Origin: Akebia trifoliata
Lineage: Eukaryota > Streptophyta > Magnoliopsida > Ranunculales > Lardizabalaceae
DNA length: 64,000 nt
NCBI GenBank assembly: GCA_017979445.1
Contig: CM030707.1
Coordinates: 25,699,756 to 25,763,755, forward strand
Reading direction: 5' to 3'
Part shown: one piece after another, positions 35,392 to 45,539 of the stretch
How the letters are laid out: the number at the start of each line of letters is the position of its first letter
How positions within the stretch are numbered: the first letter of the stretch is position 1
The notes under the pieces: generated by a model
Databases searched by the model: none
Seen by the model: the letters and a program-made list of their open reading frames with translations, nothing else
What the model was told of the DNA's origin: nothing
Made by a program: the position numbers and the translations under genes

Positions 35392-36179
35392 ATCGTATTA
35401 GCAGGTCCGACCATCTTCTTTGATTCGATTATTGTTTTAAAAAAAATGTTTGTTTTCATTTATTTATTTTTTTCATTTATCTAGTAATGTTTGCTTTGTT
35501 TCTTTTTATGTTTTAAGTTTCATGTGAGAATGGATGTAATATTTATTTATTTATGCTTTGTATTTTATTTTTATTTTGGGGACCAATGATGTAAGGATGG
35601 ATACATTTTTCAAAAAAATAAAAATGCACGCCCACGCGTGCTTCATATCCCAATGCACAAACCACCCCCTCCCTTGTTAAAATTCTAGCCACGGATGCCG
35701 ATACTCTCAAGCCCCCGAGATCGTTATGTTGAGTGGCGGGGAGAAGAGCATCCACCCCATTCATCAACCTAAGACATGCACATTTCGATGTACATCAAGG
35801 TTAGAAGAATGGGTATTCGAAAAACTACCCTTAAACCTGCATGCATCGAAACGTAAATAATAGACTTAAGACACTAATTTTTAAAATCGAATGTGTATCC
35901 ATCCCATGCTCATATGTGATGTAATTTTTATTTTTATTTTTAGCCCACGATGGCAAGGTGTATAGATTTTAGGCGATTTTCCCTTTTATGTTTCGTTTAA
36001 TGTCCCCCTAGGTAAATGGGGAAGTTATTTTTCATTTATGTTTCCATCATCCAAAGAAAAAATATATATATTTTTGGCCCAAGCCAAAAAATAGAGGCTA
36101 TGTGCCACAAAATCCAGGAAACTTGGGCCAAAACAGGATGAGGACCAAAACACAGCAATTTTGGAAGGCTAGAAAAGTT
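35392..36179 (+). other. Tat-B leader, proximal part
   Basis: No domain or RNA gene recognised. It contains AT-rich stretches and a GATGCAT/CACCCC region like the Tat-A leader at 13800-13970. The minus-strand frames at 35543-35767 and 36036-36356 show no domain. Confidence 0.5.
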
Positions 36180-36345
36180 TCTGGTCCATGTTTGAAGTAC
36201 GGACTTAAGAAAAATAGTTAAGTTCGTGCTTAAAGCACGGATCAGTGTGAGGCAAAAAAAAAATTTAAGGTTCTGGTTCGTATTTGAAGCACGGACCAGC
36301 ATAAAAGTGTCAGGTCTGTACATGAAAAACGGACTATTAAAAAAA
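36180..36345 (+). repeat. Degenerate hairpin repeats in the Tat-B leader
   Basis: Four imperfect units, each with a GGTCC- or GTTCG-like left arm, TTGAAG-like loop and a CACGGACC-like right arm. One reads CGTGCT, TAA, AGCACG, a perfect 6-bp stem. They sit at the same leader position as 13345-13500 in Tat-A. Confidence 0.65.
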
Positions 36346-36574
36346 AATTTGCTCATTTCTTTCCTTACATCAGTCTTGACAACTTTTCTTCTGGACTTTA
36401 TTTTTATTTTAAGTTTTAAGGCTTAAAAATGATTGAATGACTCACTTTTATCGTTAAACTCAGGGCCTACCACTCAGAATTGATCCCGCTTGAAAATGAT
36501 CTTGTCCAACGTGGCACACCATCAACCTCACCCACATTTAAACCCATTATCATCCATCATTGAATATCCACCTC

Positions 36575-36950
36575 AAAAATGGGTCCACGACCCATATCCG
36601 CCTCATATGGTTCCACGACCCATATCCATGTCCAAATGGGTCCACGATTCATACCCACTTCAAAAATAGGTCTAAGACCCATATCCATTTTAAATGGGTC
36701 CACGACCCATACCCACCTTCAAATAGTTCCACGACCTATATCCACTTTCAATTGGGTCCACAACCCATATCCGCCTCATATGGGTCCATGACCCATATCC
36801 ATGTCCAAATGGGTCCACGACCCATACCCACTTCAAATATGGGTCTATGACCCATATCTATTTCAAATGAGTCCACGACCCATATCCACTTCATATGGGT
36901 CTACAACCCATATCCGTTTCAAATTGGTCCACGACCCACATCCTTCGATT
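36575..36950 (+). repeat. About 29-bp minisatellite in the Tat-B leader
   Basis: About 13 copies of a 28-29-bp unit with core GGGTCCACGACCC, the reverse complement of the Tat-A unit at 12590-13080. Arms GGGTC and GACCC flank CAC. The opposite orientation agrees with the opposite orientation of the two elements. The open frames across it are by-products of the repeat. Confidence 0.9.
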
Positions 36951-37384
36951 TCGATCCAAATCACAATCCAAATCCATTTTGGGTCGGGTTCACAACCCGT
37001 ACCCAATCTAAATTAGATCCATCCTTCAATCTCAATCATGTCCATGATTTTAATGCGATCCATCAAGATCAACAATCAGACGATCAATCTAAATGAATCC
37101 AACTATCATAAAAAAATTAAAAAAAAAATAAATAAAAAATTTCAAAGCACTAATTGCAATTCTTGATCAAAGTCGATGCCTAAGAATGATCTTGCCCTGT
37201 TGATACAAGGGGGATAGACTACGTCTATTCAAGGAAAGAAGGTGATTTAAGAGTGTCATTGTGCGCTGCCTCTTCCTGGAGATCTGATTGACCGATCTTG
37301 ATTTAAGAGAATTGGATTGGAGGCTAATAAAAAATATATTTTTTAAATCGACTTATTTTAATGATCTATTTTTTAAAAATATTT

Positions 37385-37555
37385 TATCGACTCCGAGTCG
37401 ATGCCAGCTCCGTGCTGATTCCTTTTCAAAATATTTTACCGACTCCGTGTCGATGCCAGCTCCATGTTGATGTAATTTCTTTTCAAAATATTTTATCGAC
37501 TCCGTGTCGATGCAAGCTCTGTGCTGATGTAATTTCTTTTTAAAATGTTTTACTG
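37385..37555 (+). repeat. 52-57-bp tandem repeat at the end of the Tat-B leader
   Basis: Three units and a partial fourth, each with two stem-loops around the same pentamer TCCGT: CGAC with GTCG and CAGC with GCTG. The first unit has a perfect 8-bp inverted repeat, ATCGACTC and GAGTCGAT around one base (37386-37402). An AT-rich spacer (TTTTCAAAATATTTTA) separates units. The array ends at the junction with Tat-C. Confidence 0.85.
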
Positions 37556-37556
37556 T

Positions 37557-38602
37557 CGAGCTTTGATCTTTTTTTCAAACGTACGGGCCTTGATTTTTTT
37601 GTCAAATGCACGGGCAACTTTTCTTTGATAAGTCCGAATGTGGTACAAAGCTCTTAGTCATTTTTCTTCAATTAGATTTAATTTTTCATATCGTTGACAA
37701 ATCCAATTTATTTCTGACAACTGACTTTCCAACAAGATCCTAAGAGATGGGATTGTCATTTCGACTGGCAAGACTGCTTCCATGCCATACACTAAGGAGT
37801 AGGGAGTAAATCTAATAGAGGATCGAATTGAAGTTTGATATGCCTATAGTACAAATGGTAATTTTTTTGATCAATCTCGATGTGATTGAGACGTTTTCCT
37901 GATGATTATCTTCAGAATCTTATTGGCCGCTTCATCTGCTCCATTGGTCTGAGGATGGTAAGGAAATGATTTATGGTGTGAGATTTTGAACTTTGAACAC
38001 AGTGTAATAACTTTCACTGTAAAATGTGACCTGTTATCAGAGATCAGTTCCGAAAGTATCCCATATCGACTGATGATATTTGTTTGGATAAGCTTAGCAA
38101 CTCGAGATGCAGTGAGGACAGCATAAGAGGCGCCTTCGACCCACTTAGTAAAATAATCGATTGCAACTAGAGTGTATTTATGCCCGTTTGATGCCTTAGG
38201 CGTTATTTTACCAATAATGTCAATTTTCCAAACTGAAAATAACCACGGTGATGTCAAACCAACTAATTTAGAAGGTGGCACATGTATGAGATTTGTATGT
38301 ATTTGACATTTGTGGCAGGTCTTAACCATGTGATGACAATCTGTCTCCATCGTGGGCCAGTAATACCCTTGCCTCATAATTCTCTTGGCTAACATTTTCC
38401 CACTAATGTGAGGACCACAGTCCCCTGAATGTAGTTCAACCATTATCTGTTCAGCTTGATCTTCTTCAACACATGACAAATGAATCTCATCATAAGACTT
38501 TTTGTATAAACTTCTTATGTACAGGATGAATTGAGATGCTAATTTTAGTAAGGTTTGTCGTTCCTTCCTCGATGCTTTTTCCGGGAATTCTTGTTTTTCC
38601 AA
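37557..38602 (-). pseudogene. Tat-C integrase
   Basis: The frame 38602-37871 has the HHCC module (GPHISGK, then CHKC), the catalytic core with WKIDIIG (first aspartate), ISDNRSHF (second) and GADEAANK (glutamate). Residual stops follow at 37870, then the C-terminal part is readable as YSLVYGMEAVLPVEM, LNLIEEK and ARAFDKKIKAR up to the junction. The KKIKAR phrase occurs twice (about 37595 and 37570), a short local duplication at the breakpoint. The core residues look intact but the chain is broken. Confidence 0.9.
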
Positions 38603-38662
38603 TATTCTTTTGACATCTGTATACCATGACTTTCCATTAGATAATCGAGTAACAATGTTGAT

Positions 38663-39284
38663 CTAATAGCAATATATAGGTTTGTCTTTGACTTCGACAG
38701 TGATTGGCCTCAATCCTATGCCAGGTGGCAGATGGATCATTGAAGAGAGAGTAGCCAATGTATTAGCGAATCTATTATCTTCCCTTGACAAGTGTTGGAA
38801 TAGGATAGTTTTGAACTTTCTCATCAAGTTTAGGAGATACTCATGATAAGGCTTCAACTTTTCATCCCTAGTTTTCCATTCTTCCAATGACTGATGTATG
38901 ACTAAGTCTAAATCCCCGAATACTTCAAGTTTTGTAATGTCCAGATTCAAAGTAGCTTCAAGCCTAGCGATGCATACTTCATATTCGGTTGTATTATTGG
39001 TGTTAGAAATGCCAACTTAATAATGATCCGAATGTGGCATCCTTTAGGAAAAAATAGAACTGTCCCTATTCCATACCCATTCTAATTAGCGGCTCTATCA
39101 AAGTATAGCTGTCATGTTTGATTCTGCGGCTCTTCTGCAACATGCAAGATGTTTCATCTGGGAACTGATCAACAGGCCTTATTCCTTCTACCACTGGATG
39201 ATTTGCCAAGTATTTTGTCATAGCTTTCCCCTTGATAGATTTTTGTGTAACATTCATGATGTCAAATTCTGATAACAACAACAA
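38663..39284 (-). pseudogene. Tat-C end of RNase H and archaeal-type RNase H
   Basis: 39284-39066 reads LLLSEFDIMNVTQKSIKGKAM, the end of the first RNase H and the tether. 38950-38663 reads LEVFGDLDLVIHQS, then YHEYLLNLMRKF, the second half of the archaeal-type RNase H and the following linker. Compared with Tat-A (VFGDSNLV) the wording is close. The stretch between them is frame-broken. Confidence 0.85.
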
Positions 39285-39289
39285 CTATC

Positions 39290-40605
39290 GTACGGTTCTC
39301 CCTGTTAGTATCGGTTTTTCGAAGAGATATTTGAGAGGATCCATCCGAGATAACAAGATAACTAAATGAGATTGCATATACTACTAGAGTCTCTGAGTAG
39401 CCCATACCAGTACCAAGCAAGTTTTTTTGACGGCTGATTACTTTCGTTCATACTCTAACATCTTTTTGCTGATATAGTAGATAGCCCTTTCTTTACGATT
39501 ATTTTTGTCATACTGTGCAAGCATGCATCCCATAGCTTCTTTTGTGACTGACAGATAAAGAAAAAGTGGTTTACCCGATGTAGGTGGAACCAAAATAGAC
39601 GGGTTCAAGAGATATTTCTTGAGTTGATCGAAAGTCTTTTGACATTGTTCATTCCAAACTGTTGGTTCATTCTTCTTGAGAAGCTTGAAAATAGGTTGGA
39701 AGACATTGGTAAGTTGATCGATGAATCTGCTGACATACTGGATTCTACCTAAAAAACTTCGAATCTATTTTTTAGTCTCAAATAGTGGCATTTCTTGGAT
39801 AGTTTTAATCTTCACAGGGTCTACTTCGATCCCTCTTTGACAAACCACAAATCCCAATAATTTTTCAGAAGTTACTCCAAATACACATTTCTGCGGGTTG
39901 AGTTGGAGTTGGTACTTTTGAATCCTTGTGAGAAACTTTTCTAGTGCAGTGACATGTCCTAGTCACTCCTTTGATTTAACTATCATATTATCTACATAAA
40001 CATCGACTTCCTTAGGTATCATATAGTGCAATAAAGTCGTAGCTGTTCTTTGATAAGTGGCCCTAGGTTCTTCAGACCAAAAGGCATAATCGTGTAACAA
40101 AACTTCTCCACTGTGTGATGAACGAATTTTTTTGCACATCTCGAGGATCCATTTTTATCTAATTGTACCCTGAAAAATCATCCATGAAAGATAACAACGC
40201 GTGCCCCACCGTATTATCTACTAGAACATCTATGTATGGTAAAGAAAAACTGTCTATTGGATTCGTTTTATTTAGGTCTCTAAAGTCTACACACATTCTG
40301 ACTTTTCCATCATTTTTAGGCACTAAGATGACATTAGCAATCCACTCAGGATACTCGACTACTTCCAAAAATCTAGCGTTAATCTGCTTTGTAACTTCTT
40401 ATTTAATCTTTAGAGTCTATTCCAATTTCATACGTCGAAGTTTCTGCTTAATTGGTCGAGCATCAGGATATAATGGAATCCGATGTTGAACAATATATGT
40501 GCTTACTCCCGGCATGTCCTCATAAGACCACACGAATACGTCTTTGAACTTTCTAAGCAAGTCTACTATCCCTTTGCGTTCATCGAGAGATAAGGTAATC
40601 CCAAT
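39290..40605 (-). pseudogene. Tat-C reverse transcriptase, heavily decayed
   Basis: Best preserved is 40368-40159: YPEWIANVILVPKNDGKVRM, then DFRDLNKTNP and LSFMDDFSGYN. Further on, text such as SYLVISDGSSQISL (RNase H) is readable only across many stops. The YVDD motif is frame-broken. The upstream part reads FVWSYEDMPGVS and KQKLRRMKLE with stops. No function possible. Confidence 0.85.
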
Positions 40606-41109
40606 CTAAATCTCTTGAGGACTTTCTTTAGTTCCAAGGTTAATAACCTCTACTTCCTCTATTAGAGGTTGAGCCTGATGTTCATTTTCTTGTTCAAGTA
40701 ATTTGATTATTTCAGGGGGAGGTTCTTCGTCAGAAGATTTTCCCTCCGTAACCAGATTATTAGTTAAATTATCATTGCGTTTATGGTAATCAAAAATTTC
40801 TTTCATTTCATTGAAAATAGATGAGGTAACATGAATCATTGCAGACTTAATAAACTCACTTGACTCAGCAGGAATAACAGACTCGCTAGACTCAGCAGAA
40901 AAAACTAACTTACTTGACTCAACAAAAATAGAGGACTTGTCAGACTGAACAGGACTAATAGGATTGACAGAACCAGTCTCGACATGTAGCATAGGACTCA
41001 TTATATGATAATTAACCAAAAACCCGATCACGAGTTTGATTACAGACTGAGGATTTGGGGTCTCCTTCTCAACTGACAACACTAAGACACTATGATCTTC
41101 AATGAACAA
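40606..41109 (-). pseudogene. Tat-C linker between G-patch and reverse transcriptase
   Basis: About 167 codons with imperfect Ser/Glu-rich repeats (ESSKLVFSAESSESVIPAES) and then IKLLEQENEHQAQP and VINLGTKESPQEI. The last part corresponds to VNLGTEDDPRIVKIG in Tat-A. Parts of this linker survive in Tat-D (53630-54180). Repeats in this linker are not known to me to have a role. Confidence 0.75.
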
Positions 41110-41153
41110 TTGATCAATGTTGAGGAAGTCCAGGCTGGGTTGCCAGTCTTCAG

Positions 41154-41591
41154 CTACTTTTTTTCTACTCTTGTGCTTGCTTCCTTTTCAGGCCAATCCA
41201 TACTAAAGAAGATTTCAAACCCCGGCAGACAAGTACCCGTGATGTGATCAATAAATGGCTCTGGGAACCCACAGTAATGGAAGTCTTCTCCTTCTTTCAC
41301 GAAATATCCATTAAAAGTCTTACGATAATGCTTCATTTTAATCAGATTCGTGGTACACCCTTGCCTTTTTGCGATTGCCTTGTCCCGTTTTGTCTTCCAA
41401 TATTTGGCCCAATCTTCCTTAGTAGGTTCATACCCCAACCCAAATGTGCCGACGACTTCCTTAATCACTGGTGCATCTCTAATACCTTGTTGACTACGAC
41501 CTAGGCCCATACCAGGAAAAAATCTCATGTTTTTGAACATGTTAACCATATAGCAATTAGAGGGATTTTCAATTGGGAAATACTTTTTCAA
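41154..41591 (-). pseudogene. Tat-C G-patch region
   Basis: About 145 codons start KKYFPIENPSNCYMVN, then FFPGMGLGRSQQG, a G-patch-like glycine motif, then FGLGYEPTKEDWAKYW and a basic segment. The phrase order matches the more decayed Tat-A region (7791-8580). G-patches bind RNA; the presence next to the protease is typical of several Tat elements. Confidence 0.8.
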
Positions 41592-41600
41592 AGAATGATC

Positions 41601-42160
41601 TCATTGGACTGAGCAGATCTTCTCGAATTCAAACTCGTTGAGCTCTACCCCCTGTTGTTCTGGCTGAATCTTAAGCAACGGCTCACTCCTAGCTTCGGTA
41701 CTATTTATAATTCTCACAATTTCAACATCTCCATGAATAGTAATCACTAGCCCATCTTTGATAAATTTGATCTTCTGGTATAATGTGGAAGGTATGGCTT
41801 TGATATGGTGTAGCCATGGTCTTCCTAATAACAGATTAAAAGAAGACTGGATGTCTATGACCTGAAATTCCAAAGGAAATTCGAGTATGCCCGTAAACAA
41901 TCGAAGGTGTAAAATACCTAGTACATCCCTTTTGGTGTTATCATATGCCTTAACATCCTAATTAGTGGGCTTGAGATCCTTAGTTTTAAACCCAAGGCAA
42001 GTAGTAGTCTTCAAAGGGCAAACATTCAGTGCACTCTCATTATCTAATTAAAATCAGAGGTACTCTCATCCCGTTGCAGTTGACGGTAATGTGTAATGGC
42101 TTAGTGTGGCTCGCATCCTCTTTTGGGAGATCTGAGTCTGAGAAAGACAGGATGTTCTCT
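41601..42160 (-). pseudogene. Tat-C aspartic protease
   Basis: Near 42042-42044 the active site is readable as DNESALNVCPL after a one-base frameshift; the usual form is DNGSALNV, so glycine is replaced by glutamate. The second block (41900-41601) reads LEFQVIDIQSSFNLLLGRPW. Both frameshift and substitution inactivate it. Confidence 0.85.
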
Positions 42161-42216
42161 ACATAAGTTGCCCCTACTATACTGGTCAACTGATTTGGGA
42201 AAGTATCAAGGGAGAC

Positions 42217-42957
42217 TTAGGCTGTACTTAGAGCTTTGAGAACGGCCTCCCTATGAGCGGTGGAAGCCATAAGCAAATCCCAAACTGAGATATTGGCCCT
42301 TGATCTCTTCAACTGCTTGATCACGGAGTCGTCTTTTTCAATATTCTCTTTAATGGGATCCATTTCTTTTCTCGCCAAGGTTGCAGGATTGTCAACACGG
42401 AGTTTTGGTGGCTTAAAGAATCTTCCTCCTCGGGTCATATGTCTAACTTCATCACAAGAAAGGGAGAACGACTCAGCTTCTTCAATCAATAAATATGGAT
42501 CTTCATCTGTCAAAGAAATAGGACTTTTTGGGTTCATTTGAGCCAATAGGTAACTAGTGAATGTGGGGCTAGTGTAACGAGGTGGGGATAAATAGTATGC
42601 ATCATCTGAGGTTAGATCGAAAAGCTCATAGCTTGTGGTAAAGATTTCGTCGATAAAAACAATTTCGACGATGGGATAATTGGGTGGTTTGACTCGGATG
42701 GGATGGATGAGAGATACAAGATCAAATGGTAATTGGGTGTTGGAAACCATGTTCAAGGTTGGTGGAGGTTGATAGGCATGTAATGGATTAGTGGTGACAT
42801 TTGGAGATGTTGGGCTAGGGATTGTGACATTTTTGTTGTAAATAAGGTTTTGAATGGCATGACACAAGGTAATACATCGATCAGTGTGATGGCCAAGATT
42901 TTGATGGAATTCACAAAATAAGTTCGAGTTGTGTCTAGCTGGCAAGGGATTTGGCAA
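42217..42957 (-). pseudogene. Tat-C gag C-terminal part with zinc knuckle
   Basis: Opens with NLFCEFHQNLGHHTDRC, the same C-X2-H-X5-H-X4-C knuckle as Tat-A. A Pro/Thr/Ser-rich tail follows, then ISVWDLLMASTAHREAVLKAL, equivalent to ISIFDLLLNSEHHRKVLLKVL in Tat-A. A frameshift near 42957 separates it from the gag core. Confidence 0.88.
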
Positions 42958-43607
42958 AGGTCAAGGTTGGATCGGAATAAGAAGCCATTTTTCAACAATT
43001 TTTGAAGGACCACGGTAAGAGTCATCTCTAAATTGGTAAATTGACACAAAGTTCGGGGTTGACTTGGGTGAGTTTGATTATTGGTCTGGACTGGAGGTTG
43101 AATTGGGGTAGCTGATGTGTTGGCTATGTACACATGGTTGGTACTAGGTTTGGGAACATAGGGTTTTTTAGACTCATTGTTTGAGGAGTTAGAAAGAACT
43201 CCAGAGGCAAAAACATTCTCGAGTTGGCTTCTGACTTGTAATAAGGACTCAAAAGTAGGAAGATATTGGGCGACTAGTTGCTGAGCATATCCTTGTGTAA
43301 GGTTTTTCAAAATAATTGCCACTTGTTCCTTCTTCGAGGGTCGATCCCACATTTGGGCAGCCTTGGCTCTCCAACGACCAATGAAATCAGTAAACGTCTT
43401 CCCATTCTTCTGTTTAGTTGACTCAAAATCCCTTCTTGAAGTTTCAATCTCGGTACTGTACTTATACTGATGACAGAAAGCCTTTGACATCTTCTCACAT
43501 GTACCTACTACAGTTGGATCTTGAGACATCAACCATCGTAGAGCTGATCTTGATAGAGTCCGCTGAAATAACAATATTATATGTTCATCACTGAGCCCGT
43601 AGTGCAT
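42958..43607 (-). pseudogene. Tat-C gag core
   Basis: Reads RTLSRSALRWLMSQDPTVV, then AFCHQYKYSTEIETSRRDFE, TFTDFIGRWRAKAAQM and ILKNLTQGYAQQLV, the standard retrotransposon gag core. The same frame stays open to 42753 beyond the frameshift point but is then out of register with the knuckle. Confidence 0.88.
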
Positions 43608-43990
43608 ATGTTAGTAACATATATCTTAAGATGCGTTTTTGCACAACCTACCCCACTGAACTTGTCCATTTCAGGCATCATAAATTTTTTCGGCAAATGA
43701 ATTCTAGGGATACGATTCAAAGGTTCAATGCCTACTGTAATTTTATCGATACCTTTTATACTCTTTAGAGCTGATTCTAACTGAGACATCCTGTTGGCTA
43801 ACACCGGATTTTCATCAATAGGTTTTTCATCTTCATCAAGTTCATAGACTTCATGTGTACGTCTCATTGCATTCTCTTCTACCCTTTCTCCTTTTGGGTC
43901 GTCAAGGGGATTGTCCGTCGATTCTGAAATCTTTTCTAAAACTTCCATTTTGCCTTTTATACTGTTGATGTCATTGGCAAAGGCTGTCAA
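43577..43990 (-). pseudogene. Tat-C gag N-terminal part
   Basis: Starts MTAFANDINSIKGKMEVLEK, a helical segment, then an acidic linker (ELDEDEKPIDENP), a second helix (LANRMSQLESALKSIKG), and LPKKFMMPEMDKFSGVGC, the KFxxPxxDKFxG block before the core. A frame change separates it from the core at about 43600. Confidence 0.82.
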
Positions 43991-44369
43991 AATCTTACGG
44001 ATCTCTGTAAGCTCAGATTCTGAAGCTATTTCTGCCTTGTTGAGTTGGTACTAACGTTCGTTCTAGCTGACTGGACTTACGACCCCAACTAGGATGTGGA
44101 TGCTTGAGTTTGGGCGCAATGATAATCATATACACCCCATTAAAGATAAATTTAATCAATTTCTACCCCATGATAGCATTTTAATGATTCCTTTATTGAA
44201 GTACGTGCACCAATTCATTAAATAATTCATTCCTGTAACGTTTATTCAAAATAAATATTTATTCAAAAGAAAAATAACTTTATTGGACATATTGAAAATT
44301 ATTGACAAAGAAAGAGTCATTGAATATTATCTTTTTAACCTAAACTATTTTTTACATGGACGCTTGGCC

Positions 44370-45523
44370 TTGTCTTAATGGTCATCAGGATTGCTAGAAC
44401 TATTAGGCTTGATCCTATTAGCTCTAACAACTGGCTCTTTAAATTCTGCTGGTCCATTCGGATACCCTAAGGTGCGCTTGTTCCAAGCCTTCTCAATAAG
44501 ATGTACTAACTTTCCAGTAATGGCTCGGAGGGACGAAATCTTTTTGTTGAGGCAAAGAGAAATCTATAGGCACTTTATATTATTCTGGGATCAAGTCAGA
44601 TCTATAAAAAGATGTCTTTTCCAAACCGATCAGACGAACATAGTAGGATCTTTTGGTACCTAGAACAGGGTAGTCGGTCATCCACCAAGGAGATCTCAAC
44701 CCAATATGACAGGCAAGGAGAGAATCTAACAATTTGCTCTATGCCTCAACTGAGTTGTGACACACTAACAGGTTTCTTCTGGAAAAGTGTTCTGGCGTAT
44801 ACTCGAGGGTTGAAGGAACGTCCATAATTTTGAAGCGGTCACAAAGCCACATATAAAGTAGGTGGGGGCTTCTTTTGAATCATTTTCCCTATCATTTTTC
44901 ATTGCATCTAAACTCGATAAGGTTTCATCTAGAATAAGAGGTACAGGGTTGGCTTTACCTCAGAGTTGGGAAGCTATGTCTATGGACTCAGGGACAATTT
45001 GACCATCATTTTTAGAGGTCAGTATATATTGGGCTAGGATTCCGAAGCACAATCGATAGTCTCTAGTGGCTCGCCAGGCTTCTGGTTTTACATTGACGGG
45101 ATGACTGCGAGAACGATACGGGCCCACTAAAGGTATTAAGTCCAATCTCCCGTTATGGACTAGGGCCTTGGCTTTTTCTTTTGAGATGTCTAGTCTTGTG
45201 GTGAGTTAACCAGTATATCCTATCTCTAATAAGGGCCTGAATAGAGGTCTTGAAGTAGATATCCCCATGATGCCACAATATTTTTCATGAGTAGGATACA
45301 AGTGCATATGCCCAATATAGAAGATATGGAGATAAGGGTTCCAACACTTTGCCATAGCGCGTAGAAGGTTCCAATTTATCTTAAACTCGTGGAAATACAA
45401 GTCACATCTTAACATGAATCTCCCAAAGTTGATTTTCTGTACCGGGTGCATCCCTATGATGGTTGTTTTGATTAATTGGTCGATTAGGTTATTACCTGCG
45501 GCTAGCATCCTGGTTTGACACAA
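44370..45523 (-). pseudogene. Extra open frame upstream of Tat-C gag (ORF1-like)
   Basis: Two pieces in order, 45523-45206 and 45145-44960, read YLHIFYIGHMHLYPTHEKYC, GIMGISTSRPLFRPL, and LIPLVGPYRSRSHPVN, AWRATRDYRLCFGILAQYIL. Further decayed text continues to about 44370 (AWNKRTLGYPNGPAEF). Ogre-type Tat elements are known to carry an additional ORF1 before gag, and this lies in that place. The PTHEKY and FGDF-like pattern reminds me of plant PMD/DUF7745-type retroelement proteins (PTIEEY), but that is a weak resemblance. It is broken by stops. Confidence 0.5.
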
Positions 45524-45539
45524 AAGCGTATTTCAATAT

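Larger units (their letters stand above)
33730..37556 (+). mobile_element. Tat-B: 5' end of a plus-strand Tat element, truncated
   Basis: It consists of LTR (33730-35370), primer site, and a leader with three repeat blocks in the same order as in Tat-A: hairpin repeats, the 29-bp minisatellite, then the minisatellite containing CTCCGTG. Where gag should follow, the sequence switches at about 37556 to the integrase C-terminus of Tat-C on the other strand. No 3' LTR is in the window. Confidence 0.85.
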
